Assembly: GCF_042646085.1 (NCBI RefSeq)
Contig: NZ_JBHRSZ010000006.1
Span: forward strand, 124,001-188,000
DNA length: 64,000 nt
Direction of reading: 5' to 3'
DNA from: Litoribrevibacter euphylliae
Lineage (GTDB): Bacteria; Pseudomonadota; Gammaproteobacteria; Pseudomonadales; Litoribrevibacteraceae
Positions 43,083 through 50,926 of this stretch are shown here, in pieces. Every line of letters starts with the position of its first letter. Position 1 is the first letter of the stretch. Under the pieces are notes generated by a model. That model saw only the letters and a program-made list of their open reading frames with translations, made no database searches and had not been told where the DNA came from. Both the position numbers and the translations under genes were made by a program.

Positions 43083-43373
43083 TTATATATCCAACTTCTC
43101 AAAGTATGAAACGTTAGGCGGCGATGCTAGGTAGCTAAGTAACTGAGACATCACGCCATTGTTTTGGATGCTCAACAAATACTGTTCATGAGCTTCTTTT
43201 GATGCCCATTGTTCGTTGAATATCATGTCGCCATTTTCTTTATTAAGATAAATGGAAACATTCCTGCATCCTTCAAAACCTCTGACAGCAGGAAGTTTTT
43301 CTTCTAAAAACGACATGAGTTCATCGGTGTGTTCCGGTTTTACTTTCGAATGTAAGCAGGCAACAAGGCTCAT
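43083..43373 (-). CDS. ABM domain protein (quinol monooxygenase-like)
   Basis: This 96-residue ABM-fold protein has the pattern VACLHSKVKPEHTDELMSFL, AVRGFEGCRNVSIYLNKENG and IFNEQWASKEAHEQYLLS. It is of the YgiN-like class of dimeric quinol or small-molecule monooxygenases. It is part of the minus-strand accessory run and is the second of three ABM proteins there. Confidence 0.83.
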   Translation of the reverse strand: MSLVACLHSKVKPEHTDELMSFLEEKLPAVRGFEGCRNVSIYLNKENGDMIFNEQWASKEAHEQYLLSIQNNGVMSQLLSYLASPPNVSYFEKLDI

Positions 43374-43507
43374 AAATGATAGTCCTTTAGTCAGTGATAG
43401 GTGTTTAGATAACGCATCCTGTTATGTTACTTGTGCCTGTTTTTGCTAAACATATCGCGAGTGGAAGTTTACACGTGAAAGAAATTCACTAATGTTTAAA
43501 GCTGTCG

Positions 43508-43810
43508 TTATAACACGCTTTCAAAACACTCAAGCTGTGGTGGGCCAGCATAAATATCTTTGCGGCTACCTGCATTGGCGTGTGCTTTTCGGAAGGCTTC
43601 CGATTTTGTCCAGGCCTCAAAGGCTTCCCTCGATTCCCATACGGCATGTGAAGAAAATAGGGTGAATTCATCGTAGCTTTGGCCTTGCAGCAAATGGAAT
43701 TCCTTAAAACCCGGTACGGTTTCAAGATAAGAATCCCGGCCTTTCCAAATCTCGATAAAGTCTTGTTCACAGCCTGGTTTGATTTTGAAACGGTTCATAG
43801 CGATAAACAT
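43508..43810 (-). CDS. HmoA/IsdG-like heme-degrading monooxygenase family protein
   Basis: The 100-residue protein resembles the IsdG/HmoA subgroup of ABM proteins. An N-terminal asparagine in MFIAMNRFKIKPGCEQDFIE, a central tryptophan (AVWESREAFEAW) and a histidine in AFRKAHANAGSR match the Asn-Trp-His set of heme oxygenases in this family. Cleavage of heme, releasing iron, is therefore plausible. No heme-uptake genes lie nearby. Confidence 0.78.
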   Translation of the reverse strand: MFIAMNRFKIKPGCEQDFIEIWKGRDSYLETVPGFKEFHLLQGQSYDEFTLFSSHAVWESREAFEAWTKSEAFRKAHANAGSRKDIYAGPPQLECFESVL

Positions 43811-43834
43811 GGTGACCTCTGGTTGAGTATGATT

Positions 43835-44359
43835 TTAAGAATTTATACTACGCTGCAATCGATCATGACCACCTGCTGCAATGTTTTCAAAACAGGCGTC
43901 TAAATCAGCGAACAAATCCCATCTGTCTGTGCCTTTAATTTGGGCTAATGTGTCAATGACTTTTAACTCTAAGCTTTCGACTCTTTTACCTTTCCATAGC
44001 TTGTCAGAAAGTGCGATCAACAGTTCTTCAATGCTGCAATTCATGGAATCGAAACGTGCATGGGAAAGACAACAGCGAGCAATACGGGCATCGACACCCA
44101 GTTCAAGAAGCATTTGTTCCCCTTCCGGTTCATGTTCCGAGCCAGGGCCAATCATTTCGTTTGTATGAATGATTTTACCAATATCATGAATAGCAACTCC
44201 TATTCTGATAAATTCAAAATCTAGTAAAAAACCTAAGCCTTGTAACGTATCAATGATGAGATCCGCGGCTTCGCCAACAAGACGGACATGTATTTTTAAA
44301 TGTTCTGGTGCATTAAGTTTATCTAAAAGTGAGTATGCGTCTTGTATGGAATTTAACAC
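43835..44359 (-). CDS. HD domain phosphohydrolase
   Basis: The 174-residue HD protein has metal ligands at IHVRLVGEAADLI (His), GVAIHDIGKIIHT (HD, about residue 65) and the downstream HEPEGEQMLL and CCLSHARFDSMN. These are predicted metal-dependent phosphohydrolases acting on nucleotides or small phosphoesters. It lies in the minus-strand accessory run. Confidence 0.82.
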   Translation of the reverse strand: MLNSIQDAYSLLDKLNAPEHLKIHVRLVGEAADLIIDTLQGLGFLLDFEFIRIGVAIHDIGKIIHTNEMIGPGSEHEPEGEQMLLELGVDARIARCCLSHARFDSMNCSIEELLIALSDKLWKGKRVESLELKVIDTLAQIKGTDRWDLFADLDACFENIAAGGHDRLQRSINS

Positions 44360-44451
44360 GCTATCCTCGAAAAAATTTGCTGTGGGATAAAAAGTTTCAA
44401 TTTGAACCTCTTCATCATGAGTATGCCCGTCCTCATCTTGCGAGGTGTAAC

Positions 44452-44886
44452 TTACGTTAATGTCATGTGTATCAACGGGAACGGATTGCCCTGACCGTCC
44501 AGTTCGGAACGACCAGTTTCAATAAAGCCCATACGTTTATAGAAACCAATGGCCTTTGGATTTTGTTCGTTCACATCTACCTTTTGGGCTTGTAACTGTT
44601 TAATGGCAAACTCAGTAAGTTGTCGCCCAATAGATTGGCCAATGTGAGCCGGATCGACGAACAGCATTTCAATGTTTGAATCACTAACGCCTATAAAACC
44701 CAGAATCTTGTCATCGCTGTTTTTAACGCATCGTAGCTCTACAGCATCAAAGTAGTGTTGGAGAATCAGAGGCTTGAGCTCTGAAATGTTTTCTTCTGGT
44801 AGGAAATCGTGCGTAGCTCTGACGGAGGCTTCCCAAACCTCAATTAATTCTTGGTAGTTGTCTTGGGTTACTGCTTGGATGTTCAT
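44452..44886 (-). CDS. yjaB: YjaB-like GNAT acetyltransferase
   Basis: This 144-residue GNAT protein resembles E. coli YjaB throughout: EVWEASVRATHDFLPEE, EMLFVDPAHIGQSIGRQLTE and VDVNEQNPKAIGFYKRMGFI, then TGRSELDGQGNPFPLIHM. YjaB is an acetyl-CoA-binding GNAT of unresolved physiological substrate. Full length, own start ATG 44886. Family call is strong; function is not. Confidence 0.82.
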   Translation of the reverse strand: MNIQAVTQDNYQELIEVWEASVRATHDFLPEENISELKPLILQHYFDAVELRCVKNSDDKILGFIGVSDSNIEMLFVDPAHIGQSIGRQLTEFAIKQLQAQKVDVNEQNPKAIGFYKRMGFIETGRSELDGQGNPFPLIHMTLT

Positions 44887-44917
44887 GGAATTCCTTTTTT
44901 AAAATTGTGTCCTGCTA

Positions 44918-45295
44918 CTATTTAATCGCTCTGCCAATGATCTCTTCAGCCTGAATCAAGTTAGATCTACCTTGCACTGGTACTAATTCAACCATAAGTG
45001 TTTGAGCATCAATAATGGTATAGGTGTGTTCAGAACAGCCAGAGCCTCCACAATGGGCCTTGATAAGAATCTTGTCTCTGTTCTTGCTGCCTAACACACA
45101 TTGGCTACTTAGATGATCAATACTATTTAGCCAAAGCTCAGTTTTTCGGTCTTTAAGTTGGGCTATTACTTGGTATCTCGTATTCTCCCACTGTCCGGTC
45201 TTTTCAATGCTGACATTGGTCTGACCGCACTTTAACTCTTCGCTTAAAACTTGGGCTGAAAATATTAATAGAAATATGGTGAGGATATTACGCAT
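44918..45295 (-). CDS. Small secreted hypothetical protein
   Basis: The 125-residue protein has a signal peptide MRNILTIFLLIFSAQVLS (cleavage about residue 18). The mature domain is ~107 residues with four cysteines (LKCGQTN, SQCVLG, AHCGGSGCSEH), probably two disulfides in the periplasm. It has no known domain. Part of the minus-strand accessory run. Confidence 0.65.
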   Translation of the reverse strand: MRNILTIFLLIFSAQVLSEELKCGQTNVSIEKTGQWENTRYQVIAQLKDRKTELWLNSIDHLSSQCVLGSKNRDKILIKAHCGGSGCSEHTYTIIDAQTLMVELVPVQGRSNLIQAEEIIGRAIK

Positions 45296-45332
45296 GAGCT
45301 TCCTATTTCATATTGTTCTCGTTAAAGCTTGG

Positions 45333-46181
45333 CTACCCAATCTCAAATGAGGTAACACCAAACAGTCGATTCAATGGGATGTTTGGTGTTTCGGCTGTAT
45401 ACATTCTTGCTGTCTCAAATGACACTTTCATTCCGTGGCGTTCTGCCAGATTAACAGCGGCTTGGTTAACTTCTGGCGTATCCAGATAGACAGTGTCTGA
45501 TGTGTTTAGTTTTGATTTCAATGCAAGAAACAGTGATTCTGCTAACTCCGGGCTGTCTGCCAGCAGAGGGCCAATCTTATAACCTTCCCGACATTCACGA
45601 ATCACACCATAGCCTGAAAGCACTCCATTGCTCATGATACCGAGAGCATGACTGTCTGGCTGAGTAATCCAAGCTTTTAAGAAGTTTGGTCGGCTGGCGG
45701 GGAAAAATGGCTGATCATAAGCTTCGATGGTATCAAAGGGTAGGGAAGCCAGCTTTACGATACTGGCATCTTCAAGTGTATTTCCACCGCCTAATCCTTC
45801 GTATCGAATGTTACTGTATGCGAGCTTGAAACCTGACTTTTTGTAATTCTCTTGCTGAGCGACGACACCATCCAGAGCAACATTTGCCCCTTTCAGATAC
45901 TCAAGCGCCGCATTCCAAATCTGAATACCGAAGCCTTTCACTCGATACTCAGGCTTAACAATGTAGAAGCCAATAAAGCCAAAATCGTCGCTGTACTTAA
46001 CCGCTGAAATGGTCGCGATTGGTTCATCCTTCAGATAGCCAATAAGAAAACCGTTAGGGTCTGCGGCGTAATAACACTGGGCATCGTGAAGGCCAGGGTT
46101 CCACCCTTCTTGTGCGGCCCACTCCACAGCAAGCTCAACTTCCTGTTGGTTCATCGTTTTGATGGTGTAGGTGTTTTGCAT
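45333..46181 (-). CDS. Two-domain GNAT acetyltransferase (YitH-like)
   Basis: The 282-residue protein has an N-terminal GNAT domain (about 1-140; YIVKPEYRVKGFGIQIWNAA as the acetyl-CoA loop, ALDGVVAQQENYKKSGF). The C-terminal domain (about 150-282) is of the Acetyltransf_18 type (MSNGVLSGYGVIRECREGYK, KIGPLLADSPELAESL). That is the YitH plan. The natural substrate is unknown. Confidence 0.83.
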   Translation of the reverse strand: MQNTYTIKTMNQQEVELAVEWAAQEGWNPGLHDAQCYYAADPNGFLIGYLKDEPIATISAVKYSDDFGFIGFYIVKPEYRVKGFGIQIWNAALEYLKGANVALDGVVAQQENYKKSGFKLAYSNIRYEGLGGGNTLEDASIVKLASLPFDTIEAYDQPFFPASRPNFLKAWITQPDSHALGIMSNGVLSGYGVIRECREGYKIGPLLADSPELAESLFLALKSKLNTSDTVYLDTPEVNQAAVNLAERHGMKVSFETARMYTAETPNIPLNRLFGVTSFEIG

Positions 46182-46239
46182 GTGTCCGTTCCTTGGTCTT
46201 AATTGGGGAGTTGTCTTGTTAGTGCTACTGATGTTTTAG

Positions 46240-46401
46240 CTATTTAGGATGAGTCGTTTCATCGTCGCACGGACAGATCGAGTAATCATAACTCCTGCCT
46301 CTATCTAAACATGAATCTATGTCGGATGTATCTTGAATATTTGGCACGACAATAATGATTGGAATTCCAAGTAAGAGAGGAGCCAAGAAAAATAACATCA
46401 T
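46240..46401 (-). CDS. 53-residue small membrane protein
   Basis: This short frame starts at ATG 46401 (or ATG 46398) and ends at TAG 46240-46242. One hydrophobic segment, MMLFFLAPLLLGIPIIIVVP, is followed by a cysteine-containing periplasmic-type tail (DIDSCLDRGRSYDYSICPCD). The tail pattern SCLDRGxSYDYxxCxC is like that of other small bacterial membrane or secreted proteins. There is no clear ribosome site. The frame is open upstream (KPTINNHFRVEPKL) without an ATG, so the true start may be non-ATG, or the gene may be truncated. Confidence 0.55.
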   Translation of the reverse strand: MMLFFLAPLLLGIPIIIVVPNIQDTSDIDSCLDRGRSYDYSICPCDDETTHPK

Positions 46402-46470
46402 CAGCTTTGGTTCAACTCTGAAGTGGTTGTTAATGGTTGGTTTCTTTGGACTTTTGGTATTGCTAAGAGT

Positions 46471-46767
46471 TTACAAGCGCTTATTCCAAGAGCTAGGATC
46501 TTTTTGGGCATGAAAAACCGCAATGACCACAACGTTGCTTTCTCTCAAGATGTAGAAGACTCTGTGAGGAAAGCGTCTAATCGCAATACGCCTTACATTA
46601 TTATGTATAACTCTGTAATTTAATGGTGTTCTTTCGATTTTTGATAACGCTTCTTCGATACACAAAATAAAATCATGACCTAAACCAGCTCTGATTTCTT
46701 CGTAGTAGTCAAAGTATTCAGCGATATCTTGTTCGGCTTCCTTGCGAACAGTGAGTTGATAACTCAT
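46471..46767 (-). CDS. RelE/ParE-family toxin
   Basis: This 98-residue toxin of the RelE/ParE superfamily has YQLTVRKEAEQDIAEYFDYY, the core LNYRVIHNNVRRIAIRRFPH and the strand RVFYILRESNVVVIAVFHAQ. It is second in a two-gene operon: the antitoxin gene ends in an ATGA overlap with its start. ParE-like members poison DNA gyrase, RelE-like ones cleave mRNA; this sequence is nearer the ParE side, judging from the RFPHRVFY pattern. Confidence 0.87.
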   Translation of the reverse strand: MSYQLTVRKEAEQDIAEYFDYYEEIRAGLGHDFILCIEEALSKIERTPLNYRVIHNNVRRIAIRRFPHRVFYILRESNVVVIAVFHAQKDPSSWNKRL

Positions 46768-46967
46768 TTTTTAGAAGTGATCCTTTCTTTAACTGCTGCC
46801 CAGGAAGAGCCCGCGTCTTGGTCAATTTCGTAGTTGGACAGTCGTGCATCCAGTTCAAGTTTCTGTTTTTCAGTAAGAACGACTTCTGATTCCTGATTAG
46901 CGATACTATCCCAAAGTGCTTCGGCTAATATGATACGTTCTGAAATGGTAAGGTTTTGAATGTTCAT
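46764..46967 (-). CDS. Addiction-module antitoxin
   Basis: The 67-residue protein has the RHH/TIGR02574-like antitoxin pattern: LTISERIILAEALWDSIANQ followed by LTEKQKLELDARLSNYEIDQ and a lysine-rich tail. It is upstream of the toxin and overlaps it by four bases, the normal ParD/ParE-type order. It should bind and neutralise the downstream toxin and autoregulate the operon. Confidence 0.87.
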   Translation of the reverse strand: MNIQNLTISERIILAEALWDSIANQESEVVLTEKQKLELDARLSNYEIDQDAGSSWAAVKERITSKK

Positions 46968-47069
46968 ACCTTACTTCCTTTGTGTTGTCTTAGTTACTTC
47001 TAACTGTACCATAAGTCTGTTGGCACCGCTGTTCCTTATAGAGTGTAGTGGTGTACGTTTATCGCCTCG

Positions 47070-48005
47070 TTACTTCTTCAACAAAAACTCCTCAGAAAAC
47101 AGTTCATTCCGGATCACGATATCCTCACCTTCATTGTCCCAAAGATTATGCAAATGCAGCTCGTAAGCATGAAGTAAGTGATGGCTGGGGCCGAGCTTTT
47201 GAAAGTCGTGTTTGGTGAGGTTTTTCTCGATTCGCTTGAGGTAAAACTCACCGTTATTGCTGTAGATTTTGTCACCGAGAATTGGGTGGCTGAGGTGAGC
47301 CAGCTGAGCGCGGATTTGATGCTTTCGGCCAGTAAAGAGTTCGCATTCAATAAGGGAATAATCACCTTGTGATTTCAGCAAGGTAAAATGGGTTTTACTG
47401 GGTTTGCCTTGCCCGTTTGCTACCACATGCATTTGGCTTCGAATGGGGCTGTCTCCCATTGTGTTGAGGTCGCATTCAAACTCTAAATTGTCCCAAGAAG
47501 GCGTGCCGTAAACCACGGCGCGGTAGATTTTCCGTTTGATCAGTGATTCCAACTTTGACTGATAACGCTTGGCGATGTCGTTGTTTTGGGCGATTAACAT
47601 TACGCCAGAGGTTTCCAGATCCAACCTGTGAAGTAAGTGGGCATCGGGCCAGAGGCTTTCCCTGCGAAGCAGTTGAATTAGTGTGTTGTAGACGTTTCGG
47701 GTGGTGCGGTTAACCGGTAGGTTCGCAGGCTTATGAATGGCAGCAATTTCATGGTTGTGCCAAAGCAGTTTCCAACGCGTATCCACTTCAGCTTCTTGGT
47801 AATCGGGAACGGTGTAGGCGATTCGTTGACCTTCATGAACTCGTGTGTTTTGGGTGATGACTTGATTATCTACCGTTATCAATTTCTGATCTAAAAGTCT
47901 CTGCCATTGTTCAGTGGTCAAATAGGGGATGCACGGCAGCAGACATTCAAGCAGAGGTTGATCGGCTTGTTTGGTTGAAACAGTGAATGAGAAGTGAGCG
48001 TTCAT
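47070..48005 (-). CDS. RluA family pseudouridine synthase
   Basis: This 311-residue enzyme has an N-terminal S4-like RNA-binding segment (EQWQRLLDQKLITVDNQVI) and the RluA catalytic domain. Motif II HLLHRLDLETSGVMLIAQNN carries the catalytic aspartate near residue 120, and KPSKTHFTLL and ELFTGRKHQIRAQLAHLSHP follow. It isomerises uridine to pseudouridine in rRNA or tRNA; which site cannot be told. It lies outside the accessory run and is probably a housekeeping gene. Confidence 0.88.
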   Translation of the reverse strand: MNAHFSFTVSTKQADQPLLECLLPCIPYLTTEQWQRLLDQKLITVDNQVITQNTRVHEGQRIAYTVPDYQEAEVDTRWKLLWHNHEIAAIHKPANLPVNRTTRNVYNTLIQLLRRESLWPDAHLLHRLDLETSGVMLIAQNNDIAKRYQSKLESLIKRKIYRAVVYGTPSWDNLEFECDLNTMGDSPIRSQMHVVANGQGKPSKTHFTLLKSQGDYSLIECELFTGRKHQIRAQLAHLSHPILGDKIYSNNGEFYLKRIEKNLTKHDFQKLGPSHHLLHAYELHLHNLWDNEGEDIVIRNELFSEEFLLKK

Positions 48006-48165
48006 GGTTTTCTGGAATTGGAAATAATCCTTCTTTCGTTGGATGTGTGATTAGCCGGTTTCTGGGAATCTAATTAGTAGTGGTCTGAGCCTTGTGAGGG
48101 GCTTGCCAGTTAGTAAGCTTAACACGCTTGTTTAGCCGACATTCAATTTATAGTTCAGGTATGTA

Positions 48166-48678
48166 ATGAAAAAAGAAGAATTTGAAAACATGGTTGCACC
48201 AATGGATGTTTTGTTCGATGGGCTATCTTTTTTAGCGCCCTGCTTGTTTTTAGCGATTGGTTCATTGTTACTCGGTTGGATGATTTATCTTAAATACAAA
48301 TTTCAAAGGACAGAATTCTCTACCAGCGAAGGGGTGATTAGTTGCTCTAGAGTGAAGGATAAACTGAAGAATGATTTGAACGGTACCAGTATGTTCTATG
48401 CTGCAGATATCGAGTATGTGTTCTCTGTATCTGATAAGGAATATACAAGTAGTAAAATCACCTATTTTTCGAATTCGATCAGCACCAACGATGAAAGTAT
48501 CGCGCAAGCCTATGTGATGAAATATCCGTTAGGTAAGTCTGTAACCGTTACTTATGATGTTAATCAGCCCAGTGAGTGTTATTTAGAAAAGGATTACCCG
48601 TTTAATGGTGTGGTTGTGTTCGTCAGTATTGTGTTTATTCTCTTGGGTGGGGGTTGGTTAAGCGTTAATTTAATTTAG
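48166..48678 (+). CDS. DUF3592 membrane protein
   Basis: This 170-residue protein has two membrane helices: an N-terminal LAPCLFLAIGSLLLGWMIYL and a C-terminal VVVFVSIVFILLGGGWLSV. The beta-rich extracytoplasmic domain between them has the DUF3592 signature (YAADIEYVFSVSDKEYTSSK, LGKSVTVTYDVNQPSECYL). Members are widespread and uncharacterised. It is followed by a hairpin at 48682-48700. Confidence 0.8.
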   Translation: MKKEEFENMVAPMDVLFDGLSFLAPCLFLAIGSLLLGWMIYLKYKFQRTEFSTSEGVISCSRVKDKLKNDLNGTSMFYAADIEYVFSVSDKEYTSSKITYFSNSISTNDESIAQAYVMKYPLGKSVTVTYDVNQPSECYLEKDYPFNGVVVFVSIVFILLGGGWLSVNLI

Positions 48679-48681
48679 ACG

Positions 48682-48700
48682 AGGCGGTGTAACACCGCCT
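48682..48700 (+). terminator. Hairpin after the DUF3592 gene
   Basis: Perfect stem AGGCGGTGT/ACACCGCCT with a one-base loop, four bases after the stop codon, in a short convergent gap. No long T run follows. Confidence 0.55.
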
Positions 48701-48726
48701 TATCCAGTTTAGAACCTAAGCCCTTC

Positions 48727-49722
48727 TTAACGCGCACATCCGCTATCAGGTGTGTCTTCTACAATACTGTAAAGGTGTGACCAGTAATCTTCACCGTCGA
48801 TGGCTTGAGAGCCCATTGCGCCAGCGTTCTTACCGACGATGTAGATTTCTTCCAGTGGTACACCACCTTGGTTGAAGCCTTCGATGTCCGTCGTTGCGTT
48901 GCCGTAAGCACGAACCACTTCAATACCTGCAGCGGTCACTTCTTCTAGCACTGCAGCTTTGTATTCAGCGGTTTTGAATAAACCGGTTTCGTTGCTTAGC
49001 GTGGTGCGAAGGGTTGCTTCCGGTACATTCAGGTGGTCGCTCAACCAATGACGTGTGCCTTTTGCGTACCAGTAAGTACGAGCGGTGATGAACAGAGGGT
49101 GATAGCCTTTTGCCACGTAGTTGTTGACCAACTCGGCTGCACCGCCACGCGCGTCGGCGGCTTCGATGCCAGTGTAATCTAAGATTTGCTCAAGATCGCT
49201 GGTGGTCAGGGTTTCGTCGATGTCGAATACAACCGCTTTGGTGCCAGGCTTCACAACAGTGATGTAAGAGTTGGCTTCTGATAGATCACCCACCACAACC
49301 ATTTTCACTTGATAGTGGCCAGCGTCTAGACCATCGACGTCTACGTAGATTTTACCATCGCTATTGGTCTTGTATTTACCGATGTATTCCCAATCGGAAA
49401 TCTCTCCGCCGTAGATATAGGCTTTAACGTATTCGAATTCCAGATCTTTATGGGCAATAGCGCCGTAGTCGAATTTACCAACCACAGTGGCTGTTTGACC
49501 TTCACCAATGATGGTGTCGTGGCCCATGTGGAACGGGATGTCCGCAGATAGCCACTTGTTCCAGAAGAAACGGAAACCGTCTTTGTCTGGATAATAAAAG
49601 TACGGTGCGTTATCCAGGTTATCGAAGTCGGTACATAGAGGTGTATCGTTGGCCGAAACACTCGTTGCAGCGCCTAATGTTAATGCGCTTGCGGTTAGTA
49701 TAGGGAGTAGTTGTTTGATCAT
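48727..49722 (-). CDS. Secreted lipin/LNS2-type HAD-domain protein
   Basis: The 331-residue protein has a signal peptide (MIKQLLPILTASALTLGAAT, cleavage near SVSAN). A beta-sandwich N-domain (about 60-165) contains DGKIYVDVDGLDAGHYQVKM. A HAD domain of the LNS2/lipin-Nir2 type spans about 165-325. The nucleophile/acid motif is VVFDIDETLTTSD (DxDxT), and later motifs are LFITARTYWYAKG and VRAYGNATTDIEGFN. Eukaryotic relatives act on phosphatidate or bind phosphatidylinositol. This bacterial exported version may be a phosphatase, but substrate and activity are unproven. Divergent neighbours give no hint. Confidence 0.75.
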   Translation of the reverse strand: MIKQLLPILTASALTLGAATSVSANDTPLCTDFDNLDNAPYFYYPDKDGFRFFWNKWLSADIPFHMGHDTIIGEGQTATVVGKFDYGAIAHKDLEFEYVKAYIYGGEISDWEYIGKYKTNSDGKIYVDVDGLDAGHYQVKMVVVGDLSEANSYITVVKPGTKAVVFDIDETLTTSDLEQILDYTGIEAADARGGAAELVNNYVAKGYHPLFITARTYWYAKGTRHWLSDHLNVPEATLRTTLSNETGLFKTAEYKAAVLEEVTAAGIEVVRAYGNATTDIEGFNQGGVPLEEIYIVGKNAGAMGSQAIDGEDYWSHLYSIVEDTPDSGCAR

Positions 49723-50036
49723 GTGTTAGCTTCCTTTGTCTTGTTTTTATCTGAGCTATTTAATGGGGGTTGTAGTTGTTCGTGATCTCTTGGATTGGTC
49801 GGAGACCCGGCCCAGATAAAGGGGCCTATCCTGACGAGTCACTGTGACAACTGTATTGCAGATTCGGGTCACTACCGGGGTTCGAAGTGCCCTTTGGGCG
49901 CGGTTTTTGGGGGAAGCTTTTTTGATCGTGTGAGCTAAGTCACTTCTGGTAGGACATTCTTTGTAGGTAATGACTTGTAGGCAATAAAAAAGCCCCGACG
50001 AATGTCAGGGCTTAATTATGAAAAGAGCGAAAGGCC
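49723..50036. other. Promoter-bearing gap between the LNS2-type gene and the DUF4124 gene
   Basis: About 310 bp without a coding frame. It carries the upstream region of the LNS2-type gene, a 14-15 bp tandem repeat (TTGTAGGTAATGAC then TTGTAGGCAATAAA, 49961-49988) and the terminator of the DUF4124 gene. Confidence 0.5.
49985..50013 (-). terminator. Terminator of the DUF4124 gene (minus strand)
   Basis: Stem AAGCCCCGAC/GTCAGGGCTT (one wobble, loop GAAT), followed on the minus strand by a T run. It lies 24 bp after the stop codon. Confidence 0.85.
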
Positions 50037-50666
50037 TTATCGTACGGATTTGCTAATCGCCTTTTCTAGCTCTTCGTTGCGTTCATCTAACAGCGCCTGA
50101 ACTTCTTTGGCTTGTTCGATGAGCTTTGGAATTTCAGACATTGGAATGGTGGTTAAACTAATGCCTGCACCACCTGTGATGTCATTGTTATTAGCGTTGT
50201 TGTTAGATCCCAGTGCGCGTCTAACACGCTTAACAACTTCAGGATCCAAGCCTTCTAACTCTTCTTCGAGTTCTTCTTCCTGACTGCGTGGAGATCGTCT
50301 TGAAACCGCTGCGATGTATTCGCCGTTTACGCCAGGGATCGCTGCTGCGCCATCTTTAGGTTCTTCTTTTTTTGCCAACGACTGAATGATGTTGGCTTTC
50401 GGGTTGTACTTCAGTGTTTCATGGTTTTGGCCTGTTGCTTGGTTATCCGAGAAATGCCATTGGCCGTTTTCATCTTTCCACTTATAAACGGTGGTTAATT
50501 TGGATGAGCTTGAAGACGGGCTAACGTAAGCGGATTCAGAAGAGGAAGAAGACGGTAGAACCTCTTGCAGGGTGACAATGGGTTCGCCGTCGGGCCCTTT
50601 GATAAACATCGGAGCGACAACTGCGCCAACCAATACCAACAACATGAGTTTGATGAATATTTTCAT
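50037..50666 (-). CDS. DUF4124 domain envelope protein
   Basis: This 209-residue protein has an N-terminal hydrophobic anchor (IFIKLMLLVLVGAVVAPMFI) and a Ser-rich stretch (SSSSSESAYVSPSSSSS). A DUF4124 motif, TVYKWKDENGQWHFSDNQAT, follows near residue 62, then a helical, acidic C-terminus with an asparagine-rich patch. DUF4124 proteins are common small periplasmic proteins of unknown function in proteobacteria. Own terminator; monocistronic. Confidence 0.8.
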   Translation of the reverse strand: MKIFIKLMLLVLVGAVVAPMFIKGPDGEPIVTLQEVLPSSSSSESAYVSPSSSSSKLTTVYKWKDENGQWHFSDNQATGQNHETLKYNPKANIIQSLAKKEEPKDGAAAIPGVNGEYIAAVSRRSPRSQEEELEEELEGLDPEVVKRVRRALGSNNNANNNDITGGAGISLTTIPMSEIPKLIEQAKEVQALLDERNEELEKAISKSVR

Positions 50667-50926
50667 AATACGACATCCTGTCTGACAACGTTTAATCCAA
50701 TGAATGAGATGTACTTTATAGTATATGTAAGGCTATTGAAATGTTTTGCTCTGGAAATTTTGATAGAGCTGTTATTAAGGTACGAATATGATGGTTTTGT
50801 TTTTGGGAATATGCTGGTACATAAGCTGATGTGTAGGTTCTCTGCTATGTTGGGAGTTAGTGGGTGTTAGTGGTTGTAGGCATTAAGATGGTGTTGTTCA
50901 GGAATCAGTAGGGTGGTCTAGAAGTC

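Noticed and set aside
38968..46967. Chromosomal integron cassette array
   Set aside because: Gene content is suggestive, but I found no attC-like inverted elements or integrase; kept only as an open finding.
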